From Clostridium kluyveri DSM 555 (GTDB lineage Bacteria > Bacillota > Clostridia > Clostridiales > Clostridiaceae), in assembly GCF_000016505.1 (NCBI RefSeq), contig NC_009706.1, positions 682,001 through 746,000 of the forward strand: a stretch of DNA of 64,000 nucleotides, in the 5' to 3' direction. The notes beneath the pieces were generated by a model. It was not told the DNA's origin and made no database searches. It saw nothing but the letters and a program-made list of their open reading frames with translations. The translations under genes were made by a program, and so were the position numbers. The stretch's first letter is position 1. Each line of letters starts with the position of its first letter. Below are positions 26,026 through 36,367 of this stretch, piece after piece.

Positions 26026-27093
26026 ATGATTCATGGAGGAGATATTTACACGGAGGGAGTTTTCAAAGGGAAAAAATTATTGGATTATAGTTCTAATATT
26101 AATCCACTTGGAATTCCTAAAGTTTTTTTGAAAAATATAAAGGAAGCTTTAGAAAATATGATAGTTTATCCCGATATTCAATATAGGAATCTAATAAAAT
26201 ATATAAAAGAATATATTGGATGTGAAAATGTAGACGTCCTTTTAGGTAATGGTGCCTCTGAACTCATTGATCTATCTATAAGTCTATTTAAAAGCATACT
26301 TATTATTGTTCCTTCCTATGGAGAGTATGAGATAGATGCAAAGAGATGGAATTGCAGGATTGAGTTTTCTTATTTATCTTCTCAGATGGAAATCGATTAT
26401 GATGATATAATGAATAAAATGGGGAAAGTGGATTCAATTATAATTGGAAATCCTAATAATCCAAATGGAGGGGTAATTGACAAGAAAAAATTTCAACCCA
26501 TATTGGATTTTTGCGAAAAGAATGATAAGGTAATTATTTTAGATGAAACCTTTATTGAGTTTACAGGAAAAAACGAATTTAGTTTTATGGATAAAATAGA
26601 AAAGTATAAAAGTATCTTTATAATAAAAGCAATGACTAAATTTTTTGCTATGCCGGGTATAAGGTTTGGATATGGTATAACTAAAAACAGCAGTATTGTA
26701 GATGGAATAAAGAATAGACAAAATCCATGGAATATTAACTGTTTTGCAGAAATAGCCGCCAAATATTGTTTAAGTGATTTAGATTATATTAATGAATCTG
26801 TTGTGTTAGTTAATAGGGAGATACAATTCATGACAGAAGAACTTAAAAAAATATATTTTATAGAAAAAGTATTTCCAACCTGTGCAAATTTTGTATTATG
26901 TAAAGTAAGAAATGTAAATGAACAGCAGGTATATGATTATTGTATAAATAGAGGAATAATCATAAGAAAAGCTGGTAATTTTAAAGGACTTGATAAAAAT
27001 TTTATAAGATTTGCAATAAAAGACAGAATTTCCAATGAAAAATTGTTAACTGTTCTAAGACATTTTCAGAGGAATAGTTATCCTGTATGCTAG
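26026..27093 (+). CDS. cobD: L-threonine-O-3-phosphate decarboxylase
   Basis: A PLP enzyme making (R)-1-amino-2-propanol O-2-phosphate, the linker of the B12 nucleotide loop. 355 residues; HGGDIY at the N-terminus and LLDYSSNINPLGIP are typical of CobD among aminotransferase class I/II proteins. The Schiff-base lysine is K205 in AMTKFFAMPGIRFGYG, with GNPNNPNGG and LDETFIEF as cofactor contacts. Histidinol-phosphate aminotransferase is the closest look-alike, but the cluster context and HGGD start settle it. It works downstream of PduX, four genes away. Confidence 0.93.
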   Translation: MIHGGDIYTEGVFKGKKLLDYSSNINPLGIPKVFLKNIKEALENMIVYPDIQYRNLIKYIKEYIGCENVDVLLGNGASELIDLSISLFKSILIIVPSYGEYEIDAKRWNCRIEFSYLSSQMEIDYDDIMNKMGKVDSIIIGNPNNPNGGVIDKKKFQPILDFCEKNDKVIILDETFIEFTGKNEFSFMDKIEKYKSIFIIKAMTKFFAMPGIRFGYGITKNSSIVDGIKNRQNPWNINCFAEIAAKYCLSDLDYINESVVLVNREIQFMTEELKKIYFIEKVFPTCANFVLCKVRNVNEQQVYDYCINRGIIIRKAGNFKGLDKNFIRFAIKDRISNEKLLTVLRHFQRNSYPVC

Positions 27094-27146
27094 ATTTTTT
27101 TATAACAACAAGTAAAATTTCCGTTTAAAAAGGAGATGGAATAAAT

Positions 27147-27686
27147 ATGGGTAAATTAAAAAAAGGCTTTATCCAAATATATACAGGAGATGGAAAGGGT
27201 AAGACTACAGCAGCTCTGGGATTGGCATTGAGAGCTGCAGGAAATAATTATAGGGTATGCATGGTTCAATTCCTTAAGACATCTAGAACAGGTGAGATTG
27301 AAAGTGCAAAAAAGCTGGAAGGTAATTTTAAAATATATAGGTTTGAAAAGAAAAAGGGCTTTTTTTGGACATTAAATGACTGTGAAAAAGAGGAGTTAAA
27401 GAAGGAAGTGAAAAAAGTTTATGAATTTTGTTTAAAAGCTCTTGAAAATAATACCTGTGATATTTTAATAATGGATGAAGTTATGGCTATACTTTCAAAT
27501 AGACTTCTTTCTGTAGAAGAAATTATCAAGCTTATAGATAAGAAACCAGATAATATGGAACTTATATTGACTGGAAGAAATGTACCGGAGGAAATTTTAC
27601 AAAAAGCAGATCTTGTAACAGAAATGAAAAATATAAAACACTATATGGATAAGGGTATACTGGCAAGAGAAGGTATAGAATATTAA
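27147..27686 (+). CDS. cobO: Cob(I)yrinic acid a,c-diamide adenosyltransferase (CobA/BtuR type)
   Basis: Transfers the adenosyl group from ATP to Co(I) corrinoids. 179 residues with the P-loop GDGKGKTTAALGLALRAAG near residue 14, VQFLKT and LIMDEV (Walker B-like), all typical of the CobO/BtuR fold. AAAGGAGATGG precedes the ATG. Called btuR or cobA in enteric bacteria; cobO avoids confusion with the SUMT gene cobA in this cluster. Confidence 0.93.
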   Translation: MGKLKKGFIQIYTGDGKGKTTAALGLALRAAGNNYRVCMVQFLKTSRTGEIESAKKLEGNFKIYRFEKKKGFFWTLNDCEKEELKKEVKKVYEFCLKALENNTCDILIMDEVMAILSNRLLSVEEIIKLIDKKPDNMELILTGRNVPEEILQKADLVTEMKNIKHYMDKGILAREGIEY

Positions 27687-27718
27687 AAATTAAGGGGTTT
27701 TTATAGGAGAACTTAAGT

Positions 27719-28717
27719 ATGAATGTGGCACTAATTAGTTTAAATAAATATGGAGATGTAATTGGCAAGAAGATAGGGGATTTTATTCCCATACATATAT
27801 TTTCTAAAAACAAAATTGAAAATTTTAATATTGTAAAACTTACAGAGAAACTTATGAAAGATTATGATGCCATAATTTTTGTATCCTCCACAGGTATAGC
27901 GGTTAGAGCTATTGCACCTTTTATAAAAAATAAGTCTGAGGATCCTGCCATTATTGTAGTGGATATACTGGGTAAATATGTTATAAGCCTTTTAAGTGGA
28001 CATTTAGGCGGTGCCAATGAACTTTCAAAAAAAATAGCTAAAATAATAAATGCAGAGGACATAATCACCACTGCAACGGACAACTTAAATTTAAAGGCAC
28101 CGGATATTATTGCAAAGGAAAATAATCTTATAATAGATAATATGGGTGATGCAAAGTGCATTTCAGCCCTTATGGTAAATGGTGAAAATATTATTTTTGA
28201 AGATGAGGAAAATCTTATTCATACTCCAAGAGGCTATGGAGACAACTTAGAAACTGCCAGTGGAGTTGTGTATGTAACAAATAAATTAAACTATTTTAAT
28301 ACTTACGGCAAAATGGCTGTGCTTAAGCTTATAAGAAAAAATGTAATTATTGGAGTTGGCTGCAGAAAAGATTATTCAATTGAAGCTATGCAAAATACAG
28401 TAAGAGAAAAACTTAAAGAATACAATATAGATGAAAGAGCTGTTAAAATAGTTACATCCTGTAACATTAAAAGTGAAGAAAAGGCCATTATAGAACTGGG
28501 GAAATTTTTTGGGGCACAGTTTAAAACTTTCAGCAGGGAAGATATAAAATCCATTGAGCATAAATATAAAGGGAGTAAATTTGTAGAGGGTCATATTGGT
28601 GTAAAAGCAGTATGTGAACCTTGTGTTGAACTTTCAGGGGGTAAAATTTTGGTTAACAAACTTAATTTATCGGGAATGACTTTATGTATAGGAAAGGAAA
28701 TATATAATGCACGATGA
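27719..28717 (+). CDS. cbiG: Cobalt-precorrin-5A hydrolase
   Basis: Opens the ring lactone of cobalt-precorrin-5A and releases acetaldehyde, a step specific to the anaerobic B12 route. 332 residues: N-terminal FVSSTGIAVRAIAPF and LLSGHLGGANELS, a middle domain, and a C-terminal CobE/GbiG domain starting GVGCRKDYSIEAM and ending with VCEPCVELSGG. AGGAGAACTTAAGT precedes the ATG. It sits apart from the main cbi block, between adenosyltransferase and threonine kinase. Confidence 0.93.
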   Translation: MNVALISLNKYGDVIGKKIGDFIPIHIFSKNKIENFNIVKLTEKLMKDYDAIIFVSSTGIAVRAIAPFIKNKSEDPAIIVVDILGKYVISLLSGHLGGANELSKKIAKIINAEDIITTATDNLNLKAPDIIAKENNLIIDNMGDAKCISALMVNGENIIFEDEENLIHTPRGYGDNLETASGVVYVTNKLNYFNTYGKMAVLKLIRKNVIIGVGCRKDYSIEAMQNTVREKLKEYNIDERAVKIVTSCNIKSEEKAIIELGKFFGAQFKTFSREDIKSIEHKYKGSKFVEGHIGVKAVCEPCVELSGGKILVNKLNLSGMTLCIGKEIYNAR

Positions 28718-28771
28718 ACAATTCACGATTCATAATTATAATGTTTGGGTAAATAGGAAAAGAGGGAAAAC

Positions 28772-29638
28772 ATGAAGGCCACTGCCAGTTATCCAGGCAG
28801 CATAGGTGAAATGATACAGGGAAATTTTAAAGGGAAAGATGTATTAATATCCTGTCCTGTAAATTTTTTTACCAGAGTAACTTTATTTGAAAGTAATTGT
28901 CCAGTATTTAAATATAATTATCCAAAAAGCATGCAGTTTATGAAAAATGCTTTAAAAAGATGGAATTATGACGTTTATGAAAAAAATATGGATATGGTTA
29001 TAACTTCTCAAATTCCAAAGGGAAAGGGATTTGCAAGTAGTACTGCAGATCTTTGTGCCACTTACTATGCACTTTTAGATCTTTTCAACAGATCATTCAA
29101 TGAAAGGGAATTAATAGACTGTTGTATTGAGGTGGAACCTACAGACAGTATAATATTTCATACCATGACTATATTTGACTATAAAAGAGGGAATTTTAAA
29201 GAAAGCATAGGAGAATATTTTAAATTTTACCTTATAGTATTTGAAGGAAATAGAAGAGTGGATACTATAGAGTTTAACAGGGGGGTAACTAAACCTTCAA
29301 ACTATGTAGATGATTTGATAAAAATATTTAAAAATGGACTAAAAAGGAAGGATTTAAAAGATATGGCTTTGGCGTCTACAGAGAGCATATTGAGAAATGA
29401 AAGTAGGCTTAAATATAGTATATTACCTGAGATTATAAACATTAAAGATTTCACAGGGGGACTTGGTATTATAGGTGCCCATACGGGAGATTGTCTTGCC
29501 ATAATCTATGAAAACTCACAAACTGTGGATAAGGCCATAAAAAATATCGAAGGCATTTTAAATTACAAGATATATAAACTTGAAACCATTGGTAAAGAGG
29601 AGCTTGTTCAGGAGATCGGTAGTGAGTATCCGGGATAA
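28772..29638 (+). CDS. pduX: L-threonine kinase (PduX-type GHMP kinase)
   Basis: Phosphorylates L-threonine to feed CobD for the aminopropanol arm. 288 residues; ASYPGSIGEMIQG at the N-terminus is the PduX signature and IPKGKGFASSTADLCAT is the GHMP ATP loop. The C-terminal GGLGIIGAHTGDCLAII is the GHMP motif 3. AAAAGAGGG precedes the ATG. Its presence beside cobD implies de novo threonine-derived linker synthesis rather than salvage only. A short CACGATTCATAAT-like simple repeat fills the gap before it. Confidence 0.9.
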   Translation: MKATASYPGSIGEMIQGNFKGKDVLISCPVNFFTRVTLFESNCPVFKYNYPKSMQFMKNALKRWNYDVYEKNMDMVITSQIPKGKGFASSTADLCATYYALLDLFNRSFNERELIDCCIEVEPTDSIIFHTMTIFDYKRGNFKESIGEYFKFYLIVFEGNRRVDTIEFNRGVTKPSNYVDDLIKIFKNGLKRKDLKDMALASTESILRNESRLKYSILPEIINIKDFTGGLGIIGAHTGDCLAIIYENSQTVDKAIKNIEGILNYKIYKLETIGKEELVQEIGSEYPG

Positions 29639-29666
29639 AAGCAGAATAATTTATGGAGGTAATACT

Positions 29667-30539
29667 TTGAGTTTTAGAATTGCTACAAGGAAAAGTAAAT
29701 TAGCATTAGTACAAACGGACTATGTAATAGACTTATTGGCTTTAAAATTTAAGATGCAGTGTGAGAAAGTTTTGATAAGAACTGAAGGAGATAGAAAACT
29801 TGATGTATCTTTAGATAAAATTGGAGGAAAAGGCGTTTTTGTAAAGGATATTGAAAAAGCTTTGATAGAAAAACGTGCCCAGGCAGCAGTACACAGTATG
29901 AAAGACATGCCAAATGAATTACTGGACTTGTTTGAAATAATTGCAATGCCTGTGAGGGAAGATGTAAGAGATGTTTTTATATCCCCTGAAGGTATAAAAT
30001 TTTTAGATCTTCCCAAGGGAGCCGTAATAGGTACCAGCAGCATAAGAAGGGCAGTTCAGATAAAAAATTTAAGACATGATATAGAAATAGTTCCTATAAG
30101 GGGAAATATAGAAACAAGAGTGAGAAAAATGAAGGAAGAAAAATTGGATGGTATAGTTCTCGCGGCAGCTGGAGTTAAAAGGCTGGGTATGTCAGAAATT
30201 ATAACAGAATATTTTAATCCTTTTGAATTTATTCCTGCAGTGGGCCAGGGGGCTATAGGAGTAGAAATTCTAAAAAATAGTGAATATGCAAGTACTCTAG
30301 GGAAAATTGATAATGAAGACATAAGAATGGGTGTTGAAGCAGAAAGGAGCTTTTTAAAAAAGCTTCAAGGTGACTGCCACACTCCAGTGGGAGCGTATTC
30401 CGTAATTGAAGGTGAAATTCTCAATATAACTGGTATTTTTCAAGTGGGTAATAAACTCATAAAAAAAGATGTATGTGGCGATAAATGGGATTATATTGCA
30501 CTGGGAGAGAGTTTGGGAGAAAAGATTATAAGTGGTTAA
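29667..30539 (+). CDS. hemC: Hydroxymethylbilane synthase (porphobilinogen deaminase)
   Basis: Polymerises four porphobilinogens to hydroxymethylbilane. About 290 residues from a TTG start at 29667, chosen because ATGGAGGT lies six bases upstream and the protein then begins SFRIATRKSKLALVQTD, the true family N-terminus; the open frame reaches back to 29580 into pduX but that part is nonsense. GDCHTPVGAY carries the cysteine that binds the dipyrromethane cofactor; GTSSIRRAVQI and IRGNIETRV are substrate-binding arginine blocks. Confidence 0.94.
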   Translation: MSFRIATRKSKLALVQTDYVIDLLALKFKMQCEKVLIRTEGDRKLDVSLDKIGGKGVFVKDIEKALIEKRAQAAVHSMKDMPNELLDLFEIIAMPVREDVRDVFISPEGIKFLDLPKGAVIGTSSIRRAVQIKNLRHDIEIVPIRGNIETRVRKMKEEKLDGIVLAAAGVKRLGMSEIITEYFNPFEFIPAVGQGAIGVEILKNSEYASTLGKIDNEDIRMGVEAERSFLKKLQGDCHTPVGAYSVIEGEILNITGIFQVGNKLIKKDVCGDKWDYIALGESLGEKIISG

Positions 30540-30567
30540 TTAAAGTGAAAGGAAGTAAATATCTGCT

Positions 30568-32040
30568 ATGGGAAAAGTATATTTGATAGGGGCAGGACCT
30601 GGAAATGAAGAATTAGTTACTTTAAAGGCAGTAAGAGTTTTAAAGGAATGTACGGTAGTGCTATACGACAGGCTTTCAGGGGAAAGTTTACTTAGATATT
30701 TAAATGAGGATTGCAAAATATTTTATTGTGGAAAAGAACCAGGATGCCACTATAGATCTCAAGAAGAAATAAATAATATGCTTGTTAAGTTTGCAAAAGA
30801 GGGTCATATAGTCGGAAGAATAAAAGGAGGAGATCCTTATGTATTTGGAAGAGGGGGAGAAGAAGGCATAAGATTAAGCAAAGAGAATATTCCCTTCGAA
30901 ACTGTTCCAGGAATTACATCTGCCATAGCTGTTTTAAATTATGGTGGAATTCCTATTACCCATAGGGACATTTCAAGAAGTTTTCACGTGTTTACAGCTA
31001 TGACCAGGGAAGGAACAAGTCTCCAATGGGAATATATTTCCAAGTTGTCGGGAACCTTGGTTTTTCTTATGGGAATGGAGCATATAGGAGAAATATTTAG
31101 AAAACTTATGGAAAATGGGAAAAATAAAAATACCCCTGCGGCAGTAATAATGAGAGGAACAACCTCAAGACAAAAGATGGTGACGGGTAATTTGATGAAT
31201 ATAGTGGAAAAGGCGAAAAGTGAGAACCTTAAAGCACCTTGTATTATAGTAGTTGGGGAAGTGGTCTCTCTTAGTAAATATTTAAACTGGTATAATAATA
31301 TGGAATTATACGGCACTAATGTGTGCATTACAAGGAGCAGGGAACAATCTTATGAAGTTAAAAATAAACTGATTGAATTAGGGGCAGAGGTAACGGAAAT
31401 CAATGCAATAAAAATTTTAAATACCTCAGAAAATATGGATGGTTATTTAAATAAACTTCACAGGTATGACTTTATAGTTATGACCAGTGTAAATAGTGTA
31501 AATATATTTTTTAATTATCTAAAAGAAAAAAGATATGATATAAGAAATGTAAAAGGGAAATTTGCAGTAATTGGCTCTGCTACGGAAAGGACTTTAATGG
31601 AAAATGGTATATATGCGGATATGAGGGCTAAAGAATTTTCAAGTAAAAATTTAGAGGAAGCCCTTATGAAAAAGGTTAAAAAATCTGACAGCATATTAAT
31701 ACCCTGTTCCAAACTATCACGAGGAAAAATAGCACAAAGTTTAATTGATTTTGGGTGTCAGGTAGATGAAGTACATATTTATGAACCGGTACAGGGAGAA
31801 ATGTCTGGTGAGAAAGCTTTTGACGAAGTAGATGTGGTGTTTTTTACAAGCCCTTCTACGGTAAGGAATATGATAAATATGGTGGGATTAGATAAGCTTC
31901 GTAGAAAAATCAATATAGCTATAGGGCCTATTACCTTTAAAGAACTGGAAAAGCACAGTATATCCAGCCTTATAAGTGATGAATTTACAACAAAAGGTAT
32001 GATTAAAAAACTTTTACAATTTAAGCAAAATAAGGATTAG
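30568..32040 (+). CDS. cobA-hemD: Fused uroporphyrinogen-III C-methyltransferase / uroporphyrinogen-III synthase
   Basis: 490 residues, two enzymes in one chain. Residues 1 to about 245 are SUMT, which makes precorrin-2 with S-adenosylmethionine: GAGPGNEELVTLKA, GRIKGGDPYVFGRGGEE and VPGITSAIAVL are diagnostic. From about 248 to 490 is HemD, which cyclises hydroxymethylbilane: NVCITRSREQSYEVK start and VVFFTSPSTVRNM. Such cobA-hemD fusions are common in clostridia. The order hemC-cobA/hemD-cbiK is the order of the reactions. Confidence 0.94.
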   Translation: MGKVYLIGAGPGNEELVTLKAVRVLKECTVVLYDRLSGESLLRYLNEDCKIFYCGKEPGCHYRSQEEINNMLVKFAKEGHIVGRIKGGDPYVFGRGGEEGIRLSKENIPFETVPGITSAIAVLNYGGIPITHRDISRSFHVFTAMTREGTSLQWEYISKLSGTLVFLMGMEHIGEIFRKLMENGKNKNTPAAVIMRGTTSRQKMVTGNLMNIVEKAKSENLKAPCIIVVGEVVSLSKYLNWYNNMELYGTNVCITRSREQSYEVKNKLIELGAEVTEINAIKILNTSENMDGYLNKLHRYDFIVMTSVNSVNIFFNYLKEKRYDIRNVKGKFAVIGSATERTLMENGIYADMRAKEFSSKNLEEALMKKVKKSDSILIPCSKLSRGKIAQSLIDFGCQVDEVHIYEPVQGEMSGEKAFDEVDVVFFTSPSTVRNMINMVGLDKLRRKINIAIGPITFKELEKHSISSLISDEFTTKGMIKKLLQFKQNKD

Positions 32041-32051
32041 GAAGTGATTAT

Positions 32052-32912
32052 GTGAAAAAGGCAATTTTGGTAATCAGTTTTGGAACAACTTATGAAAATA
32101 CAAGGAGACTTACCATTGATATTATTGAAAATAAAATAAGAAAAAAATTTAATGGCTATGAGATAAGAAGAGCTTTTACCGCCTATAAAATAATAAGTAC
32201 ATTAAAATCAAGAGATAAAATAATGATAGATACTCCGGGAGATGCCCTAGAAAAGTTAAAAAATGAAGGGTTTGAAAAGGTAATTGTACAGCCGCTTCAT
32301 ATAATACCTGGAGGAGAATATGATTTTATTGTAAGAGTAGTTCAAAGATATAGAGGAAGTTTTGAAGAAATAAAAATTGGGAGGCCGGTATTGTTTTATA
32401 AGGGAATAGATGAAGAAATCCCGGATGATTATAGTGTCATGGCAGATGCAATTGAAAACATAATTCCAAAGGATAATTTAAGCATATTAATGGGCCATGG
32501 CAGTACCCACTGGGCTAATGCCTGTTATTCCTGTCTCCAGCTTGTTTTAAGAGAAAGGGGATTTAATAACTCGTTTATTGCCAATGTGGAAGGTTACCCT
32601 GATTTTAACAATGTAGTTAACCATATAACTAAAAATTATACTTTTACCGAAAAAGAACATAAAAAAATTAAATTGATTCCTCTTATGCTGGTAGCAGGAA
32701 ACCATGCCTTAGTGGACATGGCTGGGGATGAAGAAGATTCCTGGAAAAATATTTTAACAAGACTTGGATTTCAGGTAGAAGCTTATATTCATGGATTGGG
32801 GGAAATTGAAGAGTTTCAGGATATTTATATATCTCATATACAAGATGTTATAAATTCAAAATATGATTATAAGTTTCACAGAAAGAAGGAATATGAATGC
32901 CAAAAATTATGA
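32052..32912 (+). CDS. cbiK: Sirohydrochlorin cobaltochelatase (anaerobic)
   Basis: Inserts cobalt into sirohydrochlorin, the committed step of the oxygen-independent pathway. 286 residues; [20 protein letters not shown] at the N-terminus is the CbiK signature, with catalytic histidines in [10 protein letters not shown] and [14 protein letters not shown]. No signal peptide is seen, unlike the periplasmic CbiK-P variants. GTG start with GGAAGTGAT upstream. It overlaps the start of cbiP by 16 bases. Confidence 0.94.
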   Translation: MKKAILVISFGTTYENTRRLTIDIIENKIRKKFNGYEIRRAFTAYKIISTLKSRDKIMIDTPGDALEKLKNEGFEKVIVQPLHIIPGGEYDFIVRVVQRYRGSFEEIKIGRPVLFYKGIDEEIPDDYSVMADAIENIIPKDNLSILMGHGSTHWANACYSCLQLVLRERGFNNSFIANVEGYPDFNNVVNHITKNYTFTEKEHKKIKLIPLMLVAGNHALVDMAGDEEDSWKNILTRLGFQVEAYIHGLGEIEEFQDIYISHIQDVINSKYDYKFHRKKEYECQKL

Positions 32913-34396
32913 TTCAAGGTACTGCTTCTTCTGTGGGCAAAAGTATAATTGTCGCGGCTTTATGTAGGATTTTTAAGCAGGATGGCTTTAAAGTCTGTCC
33001 CTACAAATCTCAAAATATGTCCTTAAATTCCTATATTACATTAGACGGCAGAGAGATGGGTAGAGCTCAGGTGCTTCAGGCGTATGCATCAGGACTTGAA
33101 CCAGAAGTATATATGAATCCTATACTTTTAAAACCTACTACAGATAAAAATTGCCAGGTTATTATAAGGGGCGAAGTCTATTGTAATTCCAGTGCGCGGG
33201 AATATTATAATATGAAAAAGGAATTTGTACCCATGCTAAAAAAGGACTTTGAGATATTGGAAGATAAATTTGACATAGTGGTGATTGAAGGTGCCGGAAG
33301 TCCTGCGGAAATAAACTTGAGAGATAATGATATTGTCAATATGGGCCTGGCAGAGATGGTGGATTCCCCTGTGATTTTAGTAGGAGATATAGATAAAGGG
33401 GGAGTATTTGCTTCACTTTTAGGTACCATAATGCTGTTGACTGAAAAGGAGAAAAGTCGGGTAAAGGGAACCATTATTAATAAATTCAGAGGAGATGTGG
33501 ATATATTAAAGCCGGGTCTATCAATGATAGAAGAAAAGATAAAAGTACCCTCTATAGGCGTGATACCATATTTTAGGCTGGCTTTAGAGGATGAGGACAG
33601 TGCAGTGGATTTTAATACAAAAATTAGTGCGCCTATTGATATAGCCATTATAAAGCTGCCTCACATTTCAAATTTTACGGATATGGATCCATTAAAAATT
33701 GAAGAAGATGTGTCACTGCGTTATGTAACAAGTGCAGATGATTTTGGAAATCCGGATTTACTTATAATACCGGGAAGTAAGAATACCATAGAAGATTTAC
33801 TCTATATAAGAAAAGTAGGAATAGAAGATAAAATTAAAAAGTATTCAAGTAGAGATGGATTTATATTTGGAATATGCGGAGGATATCAGATGCTTGGCAC
33901 ATATATAGAAGATCCTTTGGGGGTGGAGACAAAAGTTAAAGCTGTGGAAGGAATGAATATTTTAGATGTGAGTACTGTGTTTGCAAAAGAAAAGATAACT
34001 ACAAGAGTTAAGGGTAAAGTTTGCGGGCTGACTGAGAACATTGATATTTATGGATATGAAATCCACATGGGGTCATGTAATTATGGCAAGAAGGCAAAAC
34101 CTTTAGTAGAGATAACTGATAAAAATGGCTGCAGCTGCAATTTTAAAGAAGGAGCCATTAATCCCGGGAGAAATGTTATGGGTACATATATTCATGGAAT
34201 TTTTGATGGAGCTGAGCTTAGACAGTACATAATGAATACATTAAGGTCTAGAAGAGGAATAAAACATAAGAACTCAAAAGTTTATGAGAATTTAAGAGAT
34301 GGGGAAATTGATAAATTAGCTGATATTGTGAGAAGTAGTTTGGATATGAAAAAAGTATATGAGATACTGAATGTAAAAAGTAAATTTATGGAGTAA
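32897..34396 (+). CDS. cbiP: Cobyric acid synthase (glutamine-dependent amidase)
   Basis: Amidates side chains b, d, e and g of adenosylcobyrinic acid a,c-diamide. 499 residues. An N-terminal dethiobiotin-synthetase-like ATPase ([32 protein letters not shown]) is followed by a class I-like glutamine amidotransferase domain with the nucleophile in [11 protein letters not shown] and His in HGIF. The start lies inside cbiK, with AGAAGGAATA as ribosome site, so translation is probably coupled. Confidence 0.94.
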   Translation: MPKIMIQGTASSVGKSIIVAALCRIFKQDGFKVCPYKSQNMSLNSYITLDGREMGRAQVLQAYASGLEPEVYMNPILLKPTTDKNCQVIIRGEVYCNSSAREYYNMKKEFVPMLKKDFEILEDKFDIVVIEGAGSPAEINLRDNDIVNMGLAEMVDSPVILVGDIDKGGVFASLLGTIMLLTEKEKSRVKGTIINKFRGDVDILKPGLSMIEEKIKVPSIGVIPYFRLALEDEDSAVDFNTKISAPIDIAIIKLPHISNFTDMDPLKIEEDVSLRYVTSADDFGNPDLLIIPGSKNTIEDLLYIRKVGIEDKIKKYSSRDGFIFGICGGYQMLGTYIEDPLGVETKVKAVEGMNILDVSTVFAKEKITTRVKGKVCGLTENIDIYGYEIHMGSCNYGKKAKPLVEITDKNGCSCNFKEGAINPGRNVMGTYIHGIFDGAELRQYIMNTLRSRRGIKHKNSKVYENLRDGEIDKLADIVRSSLDMKKVYEILNVKSKFME

Positions 34397-34400
34397 AAAT

Positions 34401-35723
34401 ATGAAAAGCATAATTATATCATCAAGCAGCAGTGGAGGGGGAAAGACTACAGTAACATTAGGACTTATGAGGGCACTTATAAAAAGAGGATTTTTGGTCC
34501 AGGGATATAAAATAGGTCCCGATTACATAGATACGGCATTTCATGAATATATAACGGGAAAAGCTTCCAGAAATCTAGATTTATATTTAATGGGTGAAGA
34601 AGGGGTGAAAGCCTCTTATACAAGGGGCAGCGGAGATTATGGCATAGTTGAAGGGGTAATGGGCCTTTATGATGGAAAGGGTATAAATTCAGAATACTCT
34701 ACAGCTTCAGTAAGCAGACTTTTAAAAATTCCTGTAGTACTGGTACTTGCACCTAAGGCTCAGAGTGTTACCTTGTGTGCGGAGATAAGTGGACTTATAA
34801 ATTTTGAACAAGTAAATATAGCTGGAATTATTTTAAATAATATAAATGAAAACTATTATAAACTTTTAAAAACCATAATTGAAAAAACCTTTAAAGGAAA
34901 GATTAAAGTATTTGGTTACCTTCCTAAAGATGACACATTAGGGTTGAAAAGCAGACATTTAGGGCTTATTCAAAGCAGCGAAGTAATAGATCTGGATAAA
35001 AAAATTGAAAAGTGCAGTGAATTGCTTGAAAAATATGTAAATGTTGATGAATTACTAAAATATTTTTTAGAAACACAGCAATTTAAGGATCTTTATCATA
35101 TAGAAAGGAAACATTTAAAAATTGCAGTAGCAAAGGATAAAGCTTTCAATTTTTACTACAAGGAAAATTTGGAGTTATTAGAAGAGATTGGAGAAGTTCA
35201 ATACTTTAGTCCTTTAAGTGATAAAAACTTGCCTGAGAATATAGATTTTTTGTATTTTGGAGGGGGCTATCCAGAGATATTTAAAGAAGAATTAAGTGAC
35301 AATAAGACTTTGATTGAAAGTATCAATACTTCATTGAATAAAGGCACAAGATGTTATGCAGAGTGTGGGGGACTTATGTATTTAATGGAAAGTATAGAGC
35401 ATAGAAGTATGGTTGGATTTTTAAAAGGAAATGCCTATATGAGTACAAAGCTCTATAATTTTGGATATGCACAAATCAAAGTTGAAACTGATAATTATAT
35501 ATTGCCCAAAGGTATGGAAATAAATTGTCATGAATTCCATAAATCCTATGTAAAAACGAAAGAAAATACAATATATACACTGATTAAGGATACCTATGAT
35601 GGAAAACAAAAAAAATGGAGATGTGGTTATTTGAAAAATAATACCCTGGCAGCTTATGCCCATGTGCATTTTTTCGGGAATATGGATTTTTTGAAGTATC
35701 TAGTTATTATAAAAAGGAAGTGA
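34401..35723 (+). CDS. cbiA: Cobyrinate a,c-diamide synthase
   Basis: Amidates carboxylates a and c of cobyrinate with glutamine and ATP. 440 residues; SSSSSGGGKTTVTLGLMRAL is the N-terminal nucleotide loop, GYKIGPDYIDTAFH and VEGVMGLYDG are family blocks, and the glutaminase nucleophile is in RCYAECGGLMYLM, with the catalytic histidine in NCHEFHKS. It starts four bases after cbiP. Sometimes called cobB in aerobic-type pathways. Confidence 0.94.
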   Translation: MKSIIISSSSSGGGKTTVTLGLMRALIKRGFLVQGYKIGPDYIDTAFHEYITGKASRNLDLYLMGEEGVKASYTRGSGDYGIVEGVMGLYDGKGINSEYSTASVSRLLKIPVVLVLAPKAQSVTLCAEISGLINFEQVNIAGIILNNINENYYKLLKTIIEKTFKGKIKVFGYLPKDDTLGLKSRHLGLIQSSEVIDLDKKIEKCSELLEKYVNVDELLKYFLETQQFKDLYHIERKHLKIAVAKDKAFNFYYKENLELLEEIGEVQYFSPLSDKNLPENIDFLYFGGGYPEIFKEELSDNKTLIESINTSLNKGTRCYAECGGLMYLMESIEHRSMVGFLKGNAYMSTKLYNFGYAQIKVETDNYILPKGMEINCHEFHKSYVKTKENTIYTLIKDTYDGKQKKWRCGYLKNNTLAAYAHVHFFGNMDFLKYLVIIKRK

Positions 35724-35730
35724 AAGTTTC

Positions 35731-36357
35731 ATGGATTATATTAAAAAGCCAGGGGTAATTGAAGAAAAAAGTTTTCAAATTATTGGGGAGGAATTAGGAC
35801 CTAATAATTTCACTCATAGAGAACTACTTATAATAAAAAGAGTAATACATACCACTGCGGATTTTGAATATAAGGATTTATTGTATATCAGACCTGGAGC
35901 TATAGATGATGCGCTTAAACTTTTGAAAGAAGGAACTACAATTTATACAGATACAAATATGATTTTGGCAGGAATAAATAAAAGAGCACTGAAAACTTTG
36001 AATTGCAGTGTGGTATCCTATGTGGCAGAAAATGAAATAGCTCAAATTGCAAAAGACAGAGGAATAACCCGCTCTATGGCAGCCATAGAAAGAGCTTCAG
36101 AGGAGGGAATAAACTTTTTTGTAATTGGAAATGCTCCTACTGCTTTATATAAATTAAAAGAATTAGTTGAAGAGGGAAAGTGCAATCCATCTTTTGTAAT
36201 AGCGGTTCCTGTAGGATTTGTTGGTGCGGCACAATCAAAAAAGGATTTTGAAAAACTTACACTACCCATGATTACGGTAAGAGGAAGAAAAGGAGGCAGT
36301 ACAGTGGCGGCGGCAATTGTAAATGCCCTTTTATATATGTTGGTAAATAGGAAATAA
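35731..36357 (+). CDS. cbiC: Cobalt-precorrin-8 methylmutase
   Basis: Moves the C11 methyl to C12, giving cobyrinate. 208 residues. H40 in [12 protein letters not shown] corresponds to the active-site histidine of CobH/Cbi[10 protein letters not shown] and [12 protein letters not shown] are conserved substrate-binding blocks. AAAAGGAAGTG precedes the ATG. Ten bases separate it from cbiD. Confidence 0.94.
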   Translation: MDYIKKPGVIEEKSFQIIGEELGPNNFTHRELLIIKRVIHTTADFEYKDLLYIRPGAIDDALKLLKEGTTIYTDTNMILAGINKRALKTLNCSVVSYVAENEIAQIAKDRGITRSMAAIERASEEGINFFVIGNAPTALYKLKELVEEGKCNPSFVIAVPVGFVGAAQSKKDFEKLTLPMITVRGRKGGSTVAAAIVNALLYMLVNRK

Positions 36358-36367
36358 GGAGATACAT

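Noticed and set aside
29580-29666. Longer N-terminus for hemC
   Set aside because: The extra 29 residues overlap pduX, are not family-like, and a ribosome site points to the TTG at 29667.
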